Assembly (NCBI GenBank): GCA_026125215.1
Contig: JAHCLN010000001.1
Coordinates: 1 to 64,000 of the forward strand
Source of the DNA: Opitutaceae bacterium
Lineage (GTDB): Bacteria > Verrucomicrobiota > Verrucomicrobiia > Opitutales > Opitutaceae
DNA: 64,000 bases
Direction: 5' to 3'
The position numbers were made by a program, and so were the translations under genes. The notes under the pieces were generated by a model, which did no database searches, was not told where the DNA came from, and worked only from the letters and a program-made list of their open reading frames with translations. Position 1 is the stretch's first letter. The number at the start of each line of letters is the position of its first letter. Positions 36,483 to 45,394 of the stretch are shown one piece after another.

Positions 36483-36938
36483 GCCCGCGAATAACGCGAA
36501 TACACGCAAATAAGGAGGGAGTCATGAGTGAATTGATCCACGCCAAGGAGTGCTATCAAATCGTCGGAGCCTGCTTTGAAGTTTATAACGAAAAGGGATG
36601 CGGCTTTCTGGAGCCGGTCTATCACGACTGCCTGGAGCGGGAGTTCGGCCTGCAGGCCATTCCGCATCGGCACGAACCTCCGTTGCGGCTTACCTACAAG
36701 GGACAACCTATCAAGCACACCTATTCTCCCGATTTCACCTGTTGGGACAAAATCGTGGTTGAGTTGAAAGCGGTGGAGAAGTTGACCGATGAACACACGG
36801 CCCAGGTGCTGAATTATCTGCATGCCACGGGCTATGAACTCGGCGTGCTGGTTAATTTCGGGCACCATCCGGGCTTGGAGTGGAAACGCATTGTGAGGAC
36901 GGGGAAATGATTCGCGTTTATTCGCGTCATTGGCGGGC
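36483..36938 (+). mobile_element. 456-bp inverted-repeat element carrying a GxxExxY gene, inserted between ybbA and ybbP
   Basis: Left end 36483-36511 (GCCCGCGAATAACGCGAATA...) and right end 36910-36938, whose complement begins GCCCGCCAATGACGCGAATA, are inverted copies agreeing at about 24 of 29 positions. Each arm has three CGCGAAT-like iterations and belongs to the CGCGGAT family seen gene-less at 17751 and 19131. The single gene inside has a strong ribosome-binding site and fills nearly the whole space. No transposase motif is visible. Confidence 0.75.
36524..36910 (+). CDS. GxxExxY protein (PDDEXK-like fold)
   Basis: 128 aa, preceded by AAGGAGG, the best Shine-Dalgarno site in the neighbourhood. 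The family motif is in GFLEPVYHDCLEREF; HTYSPDFTCWDKIVVELKAVEKL follows, with the PD..(D/E)xK core (PDF...ELK), then QVLNYLHATGYELGVLVNFG. GxxExxY proteins are common, often multi-copy, in Verrucomicrobia and relatives, and no biochemical role is established as far as I know. The TGA stop touches the right inverted repeat. It sits in the middle of an otherwise conserved ABC-transporter gene pair, in the same direction. Confidence 0.9.
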   Translation: MSELIHAKECYQIVGACFEVYNEKGCGFLEPVYHDCLEREFGLQAIPHRHEPPLRLTYKGQPIKHTYSPDFTCWDKIVVELKAVEKLTDEHTAQVLNYLHATGYELGVLVNFGHHPGLEWKRIVRTGK

Positions 36939-36944
36939 AAAACC

Positions 36945-39476
36945 ATGAACTTCATCCTCAAAATGGCCTGGCGGGATTCGCGTGCCTCGCGGCGGCGGCT
37001 CGCGTTGTTTTCCCTGAGCGTGGTGCTCGGCATCGCGGCGCTCGTCGCCATCGGCTCGTTCAGCGCGAACCTGCGCGTGGCGATCGACGGCCAGGCCCGC
37101 GGGCTGCTGGGGGCGGATTTGGTCATCACCTCGCGGCAGGCGATTACGACCGAGGTGCAGGCGCACCTTGACGGCCTCGGCGGCGAGCAGGCGCGGGAGG
37201 CGTCGTTTTCCTCCATGATGGTGTTTCCCTCGCCCGGGGGCGACCGCACGCGGCTGGTGCAGGTGCGCGCCGTGGAGGGCCGCTTTCCGTTTTACGGCGA
37301 ATTTCTCACGCGGCCCGGCGACGGCCCGGAGCGGCTGGCCGCCGGCGGCCCGGTCGTGCTGCTCGAGGAGACGCTGCTCAGCCAGTTTGGACTCAACCCG
37401 GGCGACACCGTGCGGCTGGGCAAGGTCACCTTCACCGTCATCGGCGCCGTGCTCAAGGTGCCGGGGGATTCCGTGGCCATCACCCAGCTGGCGCCGCGGG
37501 CCTTCATTCCGCTGGAGCAGCTGCCGGCGACGGAGCTGGCCGGTCCCGGCAGCTTCGTGCGGCACCGCATCGCGCTCAAGCTGCCGCCGACGGTGGACCC
37601 GCTCGCGGTCGAGCGCGAGATGCGGCAGAAGTTCATCACCGAGCGGATGGGCTACGACACCGTCGAGGAGCGCAAGCGCGACCTCGGCCGCGCGCTCGAC
37701 AACGTTTACGGCTTCCTGAGCCTGGTTGGTTTTGTGGCCCTCTTCCTCGGGGCGATCGGGGTGGCGAGCGCGATCCACGTCTACATCCGCCAGAAGATCA
37801 CCACGGTGGCGGTGCTGCGCTGCCTCGGGGCCAGCGCCCGGCAGAGCTTTGCGGTTTATCTGGTGCAAGGTTTGGGGCTCGGTCTGCTTGGGGCCGTGCT
37901 TGGGGCCGTGCTCGGCATCGCGGTGCAGCTGGCGCTGCCGCAGCTGGTGGCGGGCCTGCTGCCTTTTGACGTGGAGTTCTTTGTATCCTGGGCGGCGGTT
38001 GCGCGGGGCATGGGGGCGGGTCTGGTGATCTGCCTGCTTTTCACCCTGCTGCCCCTGCTGGCCGTGCGGCGGGTTTCACCGCTGGTGGCCCTGCGTTCCT
38101 CCTTTGCGGAGCAACCGGCCGGGCCGGACTTCTGGCGCATCACCCTCGGCGTGGTGATTGTGGCCGCGATTGCCGGCTTTGCCGTGGCGCAGACGGGCAG
38201 TCTCCGCCTCGGGCTCGGTTTCACCGGGGCGCTGGCGGTCGGCTTTGCGGTGCTCGCCGGGCTGGCCCGCGCCGTGGCCTGGGCGGCCCGGCGCTGGCTG
38301 CCGCGGGGGTTGCCCTATGTCGTGCGGCAGGGCGTGGCCAACCTGCACCGGCCCAACAACCGCACCGTGCTGCTGCTGCTCGCGCTCGGGCTCGGCACCT
38401 TCCTGGTCACCACGCTCTATCTCACCCGCACGACGCTGCTCGCGCAGATCCGGGACACCGGCGGCGCCGGCCGGCCGAACCTGCTGTTCTTCGACATCCA
38501 GGACGACCAGATCGGGCCGCTCAACGCCCTGCTGGCGCGGGAGGGCCGCCCGGCGGACCAGCAGGCCGCGATCGTGACCATGCGCGTGCGCTCCCTGAAG
38601 GGACGCGCCGTCGAGGACATCCTGCGCGAGCCGGGCAACCGGATCCCCGGCTGGACGTTGCGGCGCGAATACCGCTCCACCTACCGGGCGGGACTCACCG
38701 ACACCGAGGTCCTGCTGAGCGGGGAAATGGTGCCGCGCGTCGCGCCCGGAACCGAGCCCGTCCCGATCACCATCGAGGAAGGGCTGGCCCGCGACATGCA
38801 GCTGCAGCCCGGCGACGAGGTGGAGTTCGACGTGCAGGGCGTGGCGGTGCCCACCCGCGTGGCCGGCATCCGCAAGGTGGACTGGCAGCGGTTGCAGCCG
38901 AATTTCTTCATCGTGTTTCCCGAAGGCGTGCTGGAGGAGGCGCCGCAGTTCTTCGTCACCGCGCTGCGGACGGACACGCCGGCCGAGTCGGCCCGGCTGC
39001 AGCAGGCGGTGGTGCGGGAGTTTCCCAACGTCTCCGCGATCGACCTCACGCTGCTGCTGGAAAGCTTCGACACGATTTTCTCCAAGGTCGCGCTCGTCGT
39101 GCAGTTCATGGCCTTCTTCACCGTGGCGACGGGCATCATCGTGCTGGCGGGTGCCGTGCTGACCGGCCGGTTTCAGCGCATCCGCGAGACGGTGCTGCTG
39201 CGCACGCTCGGCGCCACGCGGCGGCAGCTCGTGCAGATCCAGCTCGTGGAATATGCTATCCTCGGCGTGCTGGCGGCGTTCGTGGGCTGCCTGCTGGCCG
39301 TGGGCGGCAACCTCATGCTGGCGAAATTTGTCTTCAAGACCGCCGCCACGGCCGATCCGCTCACGCTCGGCCTGGCCGTGCTGGCGGTCAGCGCGATCAC
39401 CCTGCTCACGGGCTTGCTTTCCAACCGCGGCGTCACCGACCATCCGCCGCTCGAAGTCCTCCGTCAGGAAACATGA
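36945..39476 (+). CDS. ybbP: FtsX-type ABC permease, YbbP family
   Basis: 843 aa from the ATG at 36945 (MNFILKMAWRDSRASRRRL); a TTG further up lies in the inserted repeat. Two FtsX domains with the family layout: membrane segment about 21-41, periplasmic MacB-like region, three helices around 255-380, a central 4-helix block about 405-505, a second periplasmic domain, and three last helices about 715-835 ending DHPPLEVLRQET. It should form a transporter with YbbA; substrate is unknown, though such systems handle lipophilic or peptide cargo. Its stop overlaps slyD by ATGA. Confidence 0.9.
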   Translation: MNFILKMAWRDSRASRRRLALFSLSVVLGIAALVAIGSFSANLRVAIDGQARGLLGADLVITSRQAITTEVQAHLDGLGGEQAREASFSSMMVFPSPGGDRTRLVQVRAVEGRFPFYGEFLTRPGDGPERLAAGGPVVLLEETLLSQFGLNPGDTVRLGKVTFTVIGAVLKVPGDSVAITQLAPRAFIPLEQLPATELAGPGSFVRHRIALKLPPTVDPLAVEREMRQKFITERMGYDTVEERKRDLGRALDNVYGFLSLVGFVALFLGAIGVASAIHVYIRQKITTVAVLRCLGASARQSFAVYLVQGLGLGLLGAVLGAVLGIAVQLALPQLVAGLLPFDVEFFVSWAAVARGMGAGLVICLLFTLLPLLAVRRVSPLVALRSSFAEQPAGPDFWRITLGVVIVAAIAGFAVAQTGSLRLGLGFTGALAVGFAVLAGLARAVAWAARRWLPRGLPYVVRQGVANLHRPNNRTVLLLLALGLGTFLVTTLYLTRTTLLAQIRDTGGAGRPNLLFFDIQDDQIGPLNALLAREGRPADQQAAIVTMRVRSLKGRAVEDILREPGNRIPGWTLRREYRSTYRAGLTDTEVLLSGEMVPRVAPGTEPVPITIEEGLARDMQLQPGDEVEFDVQGVAVPTRVAGIRKVDWQRLQPNFFIVFPEGVLEEAPQFFVTALRTDTPAESARLQQAVVREFPNVSAIDLTLLLESFDTIFSKVALVVQFMAFFTVATGIIVLAGAVLTGRFQRIRETVLLRTLGATRRQLVQIQLVEYAILGVLAAFVGCLLAVGGNLMLAKFVFKTAATADPLTLGLAVLAVSAITLLTGLLSNRGVTDHPPLEVLRQET

Positions 39477-39952
39477 ACCGCCGCGTCGTCACCTTCCACT
39501 ACACCCTCCGCGATCCCGCCGGCCGCGTGCTCGACACGTCCGCCGGGGCCGACCCCATCGTTTATCTCGAAGGCGCGGGGCAGATCATCGACGGGCTCGA
39601 CGAGCAGCTGCGCGCCCTGGCGGCCGGCGCGAAGTCCCGCGTGCAGGTGCCGGCGGCCCGGGCCTACGGCGAACGCGACCCGGCGCAGGTGCAGCAGATC
39701 CGGCGCGACCAGCTGCCGGTGGACGGCGAACTCAAGATCGGCGACCAGTTCCAGACCGACCGCGACCAGCACGCCCCCATCGTCACCGTGGTCGCCATCG
39801 ACGGCGACCACGTGACGCTCGACGCCAACCACCCGCTCGCCGGGGTGGACCTGACGTTCGACGTCGAGATCGTGGCCGCGCGCCCGGCCACCGCGCCCGA
39901 GCTGGCCCACGGCCACGCCCACGGCGCGGACGGAACCGGACATTGCCAATAA
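39473..39952 (+). CDS. slyD: FKBP-type peptidyl-prolyl isomerase SlyD
   Basis: 159 aa, starting inside the ybbP stop (ATGA). The SlyD fold is split by an insert-in-flap domain: VTFHYTLRDPAGRVLDTS, VYLEGAGQIIDGLDEQLRAL, then the flap insert with AYGERDPAQVQQIRRDQLP, and LTFDVEIVAARP. The C-terminal tail has His residues (HGHAHGADGTGHCQ), consistent with metal binding. It acts as a cytoplasmic chaperone and prolyl isomerase. Coupling to a permease gene is unusual and may be coincidental. Confidence 0.92.
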   Translation: MNRRVVTFHYTLRDPAGRVLDTSAGADPIVYLEGAGQIIDGLDEQLRALAAGAKSRVQVPAARAYGERDPAQVQQIRRDQLPVDGELKIGDQFQTDRDQHAPIVTVVAIDGDHVTLDANHPLAGVDLTFDVEIVAARPATAPELAHGHAHGADGTGHCQ

Positions 39953-39979
39953 CGCGGCCGTCTGCTGGGCTGCCGGCGC

Positions 39980-40717
39980 ATGAACGCACTCGGCATCGAC
40001 ATCGGCGGCTCGGCGCTCAAGGGCGCCCCCGTGGACACGAAGACCGGCCGGCTCCTCGCGGAGCGGCACCGCATCGCGACGCCGGAGCGGTTCACCCCGG
40101 CGCGGATGGCGCGCGCGGTGGCCGCGATCGTGCGGCATTTCGACTGGAACGGTCCGGTCGGCATCGGTTTCCCGGGCGTGATTCAGGGCGGGCGCATCCG
40201 CACGGCGGCCAACCTGCACCCGGCCTTTGTCGGCCGCGACGGCCGCGCGCTTTTCGGCCGGGCCAGCGGTTGTCCGGTCGCGCTCATCAACGATGCGGCG
40301 GCGGCGGCCCACGCGGAGATGAAATTTGGCGCCGGGCGCGGCTTTGCGGGCAAGACGCTGCTGCTGACGCTCGGCACCGGCGTGGGTTCGGCCCTCGCGC
40401 AGGACGGCGTCATCATCCCCGCCGAGCTGGGTCATTTGCCGTGGAAGGGCGGCCGGCCGGCGGAGAAGCATGTCGCCTCCTCGGTGAAGGAGCGCAAGGA
40501 CCTCTCGTGGCCCAAATGGAGCCGGCGGCTGGACCGTTATCTCGCCGTGCTGGAAACCGTGTTCTGGCCCGAACTCATCATCATCGGCGGCGGGGTGAGC
40601 GCGAAGCACGCGAAGTTTTTCCCGCACCTGCGCACGCGCGCGAAGCTCGTCCCGGCGGAGTTTTTCAACGAGGCCGGGATTGTCGGGGCCGCCCTGCACG
40701 GGGCCGCGCAGCGCTGA
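39980..40717 (+). CDS. ppgK: polyphosphate glucokinase (ROK family)
   Basis: 245 aa. ATP/polyphosphate fold with [15 protein letters not shown] at the N-terminus, [24 protein letters not shown] and, diagnostic for PPGKs, [10 protein letters not shown]...[16 protein letters not shown]. It ends with [13 protein letters not shown]. Phosphorylates glucose using polyphosphate (or ATP). It is 27 bp after slyD and 15 bp before the FAD enzyme, so probably co-transcribed. Confidence 0.93.
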   Translation: MNALGIDIGGSALKGAPVDTKTGRLLAERHRIATPERFTPARMARAVAAIVRHFDWNGPVGIGFPGVIQGGRIRTAANLHPAFVGRDGRALFGRASGCPVALINDAAAAAHAEMKFGAGRGFAGKTLLLTLGTGVGSALAQDGVIIPAELGHLPWKGGRPAEKHVASSVKERKDLSWPKWSRRLDRYLAVLETVFWPELIIIGGGVSAKHAKFFPHLRTRAKLVPAEFFNEAGIVGAALHGAAQR

Positions 40718-40732
40718 CGGTCCGCGGGTCCG

Positions 40733-41719
40733 GTGAACACGCCGATCCTTATCGTCGGACAGGGACTGGCGGGCACGGTGCTGGGCCTGGCCTTGGAGCA
40801 GGCGGGGATCGGTTTTCGCATCGTGGACGCCGGGCATGCCGGTGCCGCCTCGGCCGCGGCCGCCGGGATCATCAACCCCATCGCCGGCCGGCGGTTGGTG
40901 CGCACCCCGCGGATCGGGGAACTGCTGCCGCTGGCGCGGACCGCCTACCGCGAGCTGGAAGTGCGGCTGGGCGTCCCGCTTTGGCGCGAGCTCCGGGTGC
41001 GGCGGCTGTTTCGGGATGAGCGCGAACGGAGGATTTTTTTGGCCAAGCAGGCGGGCGGGGAACTCGCGCCGTTTGCCGGCGAGGCGGATGCGGCGGGCTT
41101 TTGGATCGCGCCCGCGGCGCGCGTGGATGTGCCCGCCCTGCTGGCGGCGGCGCGGGCGCGCTGGCTCAAGGCCGGCCTCCTGCGGGAGGCCGCGTTTGAC
41201 TGGGCGCGACGGGATCCGGCCCATGAGCTGGTGATTGACTGCACCGGTGCCGCGGCGCGCCGCGGGCCGTTTGCCGGCCTGAAGTTCGAATGGAGCAAGG
41301 GCGAAACCCTGCAAATCGCGCTGCCGGGGCTTGATCCCGATGTGATTGTGAACCGGGGCCACTGGCTCCTGCCGCTCACCGCCGAGACTGCCTGGGTGGG
41401 CGCGACGCACGAACCGGGCGTGGACGATACGGCCCCGCCCGCGGCGGCCCGCGCCCTGCTGCTGGATGCGGCCGCCGGACTGGCGGCCGCACCGGTGCAG
41501 CCGCGGGCCCAGTTTGCCGGCGTGCGCCTGACCACACGCGACAAGCTCCCGGTGGCCGGCCGGCATCCCGCCGATCCGCGCCGGGGAATTTGCGCCGCCC
41601 TCGGCGGACGGGGCGCACTCTTCGCGCCCTGGCTGGCCCGGCAGTGGGTGGAGCATCTGCGCCATGGCCGGGACTTCGATCCCGCGGTTGCGGTGGTCCG
41701 ACCCGTGGCGGCGGGTTGA
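40733..41719 (+). CDS. FAD-dependent oxidoreductase (DAO family)
   Basis: 328 aa from a GTG at 40733. Dinucleotide-binding fold ILIVGQGLAGTVLGLALEQAG at the N-terminus, substrate-domain segments in the middle (HELVIDCTGAAARRG), and a second FAD contact GVRLTTRDKLPVAGRHP followed by ALGGRGALFAPWLA near the C-terminus. This is the DadA/glycine-oxidase-like group of amine-oxidising or tRNA-modifying (MnmC-C-like) enzymes; the substrate is not evident. Close spacing after ppgK suggests one transcript. Confidence 0.85.
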   Translation: MNTPILIVGQGLAGTVLGLALEQAGIGFRIVDAGHAGAASAAAAGIINPIAGRRLVRTPRIGELLPLARTAYRELEVRLGVPLWRELRVRRLFRDERERRIFLAKQAGGELAPFAGEADAAGFWIAPAARVDVPALLAAARARWLKAGLLREAAFDWARRDPAHELVIDCTGAAARRGPFAGLKFEWSKGETLQIALPGLDPDVIVNRGHWLLPLTAETAWVGATHEPGVDDTAPPAAARALLLDAAAGLAAAPVQPRAQFAGVRLTTRDKLPVAGRHPADPRRGICAALGGRGALFAPWLARQWVEHLRHGRDFDPAVAVVRPVAAG

Positions 41720-41831
41720 CGGAAGAAGCGGCCGGGATTGGTCGCGGCCGAAGCCCCGTTCGTCGCACCAAAACCGCCTTTCATCGAAAATATCCGCACC
41801 CGGGGGCGGCCGGCGGTGTTAAAGGAGCAAG

Positions 41832-42944
41832 GTGTTGTTCAAGCCAGACCAGGGCCGTTGGAACCGGGTGCTGCTCATCGCCGCCGGCTGGATGCTGGTG
41901 GGGTTGATGCTGGCGCTGGAGCTTTATTTCAACGAGCGGGCCTGGATTCACCGCACGGGCGTGACGGGCGAGGTGGATGTGCTGGGGCTCGCGTGGCCGC
42001 AGTTTGTGCGGACGCTGATGTGGGCGGCGCTCGCGCCGCTGATTCTCAAGCTGCGGGAGCGGGTGTCCCTGCGCAGCGGCCGTTGGGTTGGCGGCGTGGC
42101 CTTTCACCTGACCTTCAGCTTTGTGGTGATGGCGGTGTATTACAGCGGCCGCTGGCTGGGTTATTTCCTGTGGATCAAGCAGGCCTGGCCGCCCGACGGT
42201 TTCTGGGTCGAGCTGGTCCACGGGTTTTACGGGCGCAACCTGATCGACATGGTTTACTACTGGGGGGTCCTGGCCTTCGGTCACACCCTGGAGATTCACC
42301 AGCGCTACCGGCACCAGGAACTGCGGAGCGCGCAGCTGGAAGCGCGTCTGACCGAGCTGGAGCTGAAGACCCTGCGGCAGCAGCTGCACCCGCATTTTCT
42401 GTTCAACACCCTGAACACCGTCGCCGTCCTCGTGCGCGAAAAACGCAACGACGAGGCCGTGGGCCTGCTCTCGCGGCTCGGCGGGCTGCTGCGCATGGCG
42501 CTGGACCCCGCCCGCAAGGCCGAGGTCACCCTGCAGCAGGAGATGGAGTTTCTCGAGGCCTACATCGGCATCCAGCGGCTGCGCTTTGCCGACCGCCTTG
42601 CGGTGCACATCGACATCACCGAGGAAGCGCGCCGGGCGCTGATCCCGAGCCTGCTGCTCCAGCCCATCGTCGAAAACGCCGTGCTGCACGGCGTGGCGCC
42701 CAAGGCCGGGCCGGGCCGGCTGGAAATCCGCGGCTGGGTGCGGAACGATGTCCTGTATCTCGAGGTCCGCGATGATGGCGCCGGACTGCCCCGGTCCGGT
42801 CCCGACCGGGTGCGCGAGGGCGTCGGCCTGACCAACACCCGTGACCGGCTGGTGAAACTCTACGGCGCCCGCAGCCAGCTCACGCTCCGCAGCGAACCCG
42901 GCCGCGGAGTTGCCGTGCAAATTTTCCTTCCTTACCGCTCATGA
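41832..42944 (+). CDS. LytS-type sensor histidine kinase
   Basis: 370 aa from a GTG preceded by AAAGGAG. Four membrane helices (about 13-30, 58-76, 95-110, 130-155) form a small sensor with no large extracellular part. The His-kinase signature LRQQLHPHFLFNTLNTVAVL carries the phospho-accepting His, with N-box LLQPIVENAVLHGV and G-box GVGLTNTRDRL. It phosphorylates the LytTR regulator encoded next, which it overlaps by ATGA. Confidence 0.92.
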   Translation: MLFKPDQGRWNRVLLIAAGWMLVGLMLALELYFNERAWIHRTGVTGEVDVLGLAWPQFVRTLMWAALAPLILKLRERVSLRSGRWVGGVAFHLTFSFVVMAVYYSGRWLGYFLWIKQAWPPDGFWVELVHGFYGRNLIDMVYYWGVLAFGHTLEIHQRYRHQELRSAQLEARLTELELKTLRQQLHPHFLFNTLNTVAVLVREKRNDEAVGLLSRLGGLLRMALDPARKAEVTLQQEMEFLEAYIGIQRLRFADRLAVHIDITEEARRALIPSLLLQPIVENAVLHGVAPKAGPGRLEIRGWVRNDVLYLEVRDDGAGLPRSGPDRVREGVGLTNTRDRLVKLYGARSQLTLRSEPGRGVAVQIFLPYRS

Positions 42945-43750
42945 ACCCCGCCCCGCTGCCGCCGTCCCGCCCCATCCGCACCCTGATCGTCGACGACGAA
43001 CCCGCCGCGCGCCGCGGCGTCCGCCTCCTGCTGCAGCAGGACGGTGACATCGACATCATCGGCGAGGCCGGCGACGGCCCGCAGGCGGCGGAGTGGATCC
43101 GCCGCGAACGGCCCGAGCTGGTCTTCCTCGACGTGCAGATGCCGGGGTGCGACGCGTTCGAGACCCTGCAACGGGCGGGCCCGCCGCCGCTGCCCGTCGT
43201 GGTCTTCGTGACCGCCTACAACGAACACGCGCTGCGGGCCTTCGAGGTGCACGCGGTTGATTACCTGCTCAAGCCCTACGACGACCAGCGTTTCCTCTCC
43301 GCCCTGCAGCGCGCGAAGGAGGCCGTGCGCCAGCGGCACCACGAGGCGGCCGGCTCGCGGCTCAGCCGGCTGCTCGACTACCTCCAGTCGCGCGTGGACC
43401 AGCCGGCGGACGCCGCGGCGGACCGCATCTTCATCAAGTCCTCGGGGGAGATTTTTTTCCTGCGGACGACGGAGATCGACTGGATCGAGGCCGAGGGCGA
43501 CTACATGAAATTCCACGCGGCGGGCCGCTCGCATCTCATGCGCGAGACGATGGCGCGCCTGGAGGCGCGGCTCGATCCGCGGCGCTTCATCCGCATCCAC
43601 CGCTCGACCATCGTGAACATCGACCGGGTGCGGAAGCTGAGCCCCGTTTTCGGCGGCGACTACGTGGTCATCCTGCAGGACGGCACGAAACTGAAGCTGA
43701 GCCGCGGCTATCAGGACCGCATCACGCCGCTCCTGCGCGACCAAGGCTGA
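42941..43750 (+). CDS. LytTR response regulator
   Basis: 269 aa. Receiver domain with acidic pocket (LIVDDEP), phosphorylation Asp in VFLDVQMPG, Thr in FVTAYNEHA and Lys in YLLKPYD. The LytTR DNA-binding domain (about 160-265) has WIEAEGDYMKFHA and RIHRSTIVNIDRVRKLSP. Translationally coupled to the kinase. A hairpin (43809-43836) follows the gene without a T-run. Confidence 0.93.
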   Translation: MNPAPLPPSRPIRTLIVDDEPAARRGVRLLLQQDGDIDIIGEAGDGPQAAEWIRRERPELVFLDVQMPGCDAFETLQRAGPPPLPVVVFVTAYNEHALRAFEVHAVDYLLKPYDDQRFLSALQRAKEAVRQRHHEAAGSRLSRLLDYLQSRVDQPADAAADRIFIKSSGEIFFLRTTEIDWIEAEGDYMKFHAAGRSHLMRETMARLEARLDPRRFIRIHRSTIVNIDRVRKLSPVFGGDYVVILQDGTKLKLSRGYQDRITPLLRDQG

Positions 43751-43844
43751 GCCAGGTCGCGCCCCGGCGTGAGTTCGGCGCAAAGTTGGCGCGCTTCATC
43801 GCATAACCGAAACCCGCGGGGCGCCGCGTGGGTTTCAGGCGGTG

Positions 43845-44570
43845 ATGAGACGCCTCCTGGTCCTGGGTTTTCTGCTGGGATTCGCGTCCGCCACCGATGC
43901 TTCACCGGCGGCGGCGCGGCAGGCGCGCGCGTTGCTCGGCCCCGAGGTCTGGTCGCGGGTGATCCGCATCGAGAACGAACGGCCGGGCGCCTACCCGGCC
44001 GAGGTTTATGCGACGGTCTTCGCCTTCGACGGCATCCTGTGGTTCTACACCGGACTGGAAGGCACCCAGAGTCTTTCGTTGCGCCGGGGGCGGCTCGAAC
44101 GCGATCAGGCCGATCTGGCGCCCCTGCTCGCGGCGATTGATCCCGGTTTTGTGCGGCACGAAATCCTGCCGGAGCAGAACGGGAACGCGGACTCGCCGGA
44201 TGCACCGCTGCCGCACGGGTGTTTCGTCAACAGCGTGGTCGCGTTGCACCGGCTGCTGGCCGGGGACCGGCCGCTCACCGGAGCCACGCTGCTCAGCTAT
44301 TACTTTGACGGCGGCCGCCGGGTGAAGGGTCACACGGTCCTCGTCTATGCCACGCCGGAGGGCTGGTTTTATCAGGATGCGGATCTCGGGCCCGGACCGC
44401 GGCCCCTGGCCGGGATGCCGGGGGAGCCGCCCGCCCTGCTGGCGGCGCGGGAAATCCAGCGCACCGGCCCCGGGCGGTCGCGGGTGACCGGTGCGCGCTG
44501 GGTGGGGGAGCCGCCGGCCCTGTGGCGGTATGCCGGGGAGCCGCCGGCCCGGGCGGATGGCCCGGGCTGA
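43845..44570 (+). CDS. secreted protein with possible papain-like Cys-His-Asp arrangement
   Basis: 241 aa from the ATG at 43845; a GTG one codon earlier is possible. Signal peptide MRRLLVLGFLLGFASATDAS. I do not recognise the family. In the mature part a Cys in HGCFVNSVVAL, a His in VKGHTVLVYATPEGWFYQDAD and a following Asp are ordered and spaced as in C39/transglutaminase-like cysteine peptidases, which is suggestive only. The C-terminus repeats GEPPA three times (positions about 200-240). It follows the first LytTR regulator by 94 bp. Confidence 0.7.
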   Translation: MRRLLVLGFLLGFASATDASPAAARQARALLGPEVWSRVIRIENERPGAYPAEVYATVFAFDGILWFYTGLEGTQSLSLRRGRLERDQADLAPLLAAIDPGFVRHEILPEQNGNADSPDAPLPHGCFVNSVVALHRLLAGDRPLTGATLLSYYFDGGRRVKGHTVLVYATPEGWFYQDADLGPGPRPLAGMPGEPPALLAAREIQRTGPGRSRVTGARWVGEPPALWRYAGEPPARADGPG

Positions 44571-44638
44571 GACATCCCGCCCATCCGCCCTACAATCGAC
44601 GCTTTCTCTTACTACGTTTTGGTGGATTCCATTCCCGA

Positions 44639-45148
44639 TCACTTGACGGACTTGCGACGGTATAGGCCGTCAAAAACCGGAGTCCAAGTGAGGCCTCCAT
44701 CGTTGGAGCTTTCCCAGAATTGGCGGACGTTGCCATCTGACCGGGGCGTCCAAGTGATGCGATGGCGCCGCACGGTCCCGTCGTGCCCTGTGGTTTCACC
44801 GCTCAAAACCATGTTGCCTAGTAGGTCCAAACCACCTTTCAACTCTAGCACGCCTCCGGCTCCGACCCAAAACTGCCGCCAGACGCCGCCGGATGCTTGG
44901 TAAGTGTTGAGGCTATGGCCGGTGACGCCGTTGGCCCCGGTCCAATTCTCCAGCAGACCCCAGCCGCCGGAGATTTTCACGACACGGTTTGTGCCCGCGT
45001 TTTTGCCGTCAGGCGCCATGACAATCCATTCGCCCAACCAGAAGTCGAATTGCGAGGCTTCGGGCGGTGGGAGTGGTGAGGCTGACAGTGAGAGCCCTAG
45101 GCCAAGGAAAAGCAGCGGGCGGACGTTGAGTTTCAACGTCCTCAACAT
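44639..45148 (-). CDS. secreted lipocalin-like protein of unknown function (DUF1579-type)
   Basis: 169 aa with signal peptide MLRTLKLNVRPLLFLGLGLS. FDFWLGEWIVMAPDGKNAG near the N-terminus, followed by repeated aromatic strands (GGVWRQFWVGAGGVLELKG, DGTVRRHRITWTPRSDGN, WTPVFDGLYRR), resembles the beta-barrel DUF1579 family. Its function is unknown. Lower GC than its neighbours. Oriented against both two-component loci. Confidence 0.72.
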   Translation of the reverse strand: MLRTLKLNVRPLLFLGLGLSLSASPLPPPEASQFDFWLGEWIVMAPDGKNAGTNRVVKISGGWGLLENWTGANGVTGHSLNTYQASGGVWRQFWVGAGGVLELKGGLDLLGNMVLSGETTGHDGTVRRHRITWTPRSDGNVRQFWESSNDGGLTWTPVFDGLYRRKSVK

Positions 45149-45394
45149 GGCGGAACCGGTCGTGAATAGCGAGCACTAGACGGCAAACCGTGCTAATCTG
45201 AGTTTATAACCAACGGTGCCGCGCCAAGCCGTGCGAGAGCCGATTTCATCGCGACGCAGAGCGGTTGGGCGCGGCTGGGAACATCTGGGCGCGGGCGACT
45301 CGCTCGGTGTTGGAGGGAACATACTGCTGGCCTGGCTCCGCTCCCTTTCTTAGCCGCCGCTTGCCCCGGATTGATACTATCTCATCATCCCTTC

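Noticed and set aside
36483-36938. Interpretation of the GxxExxY element as a standard insertion sequence
   Set aside because: The only gene is GxxExxY, not a transposase; no flanking target-site duplication is evident, so a classical IS is not supported.
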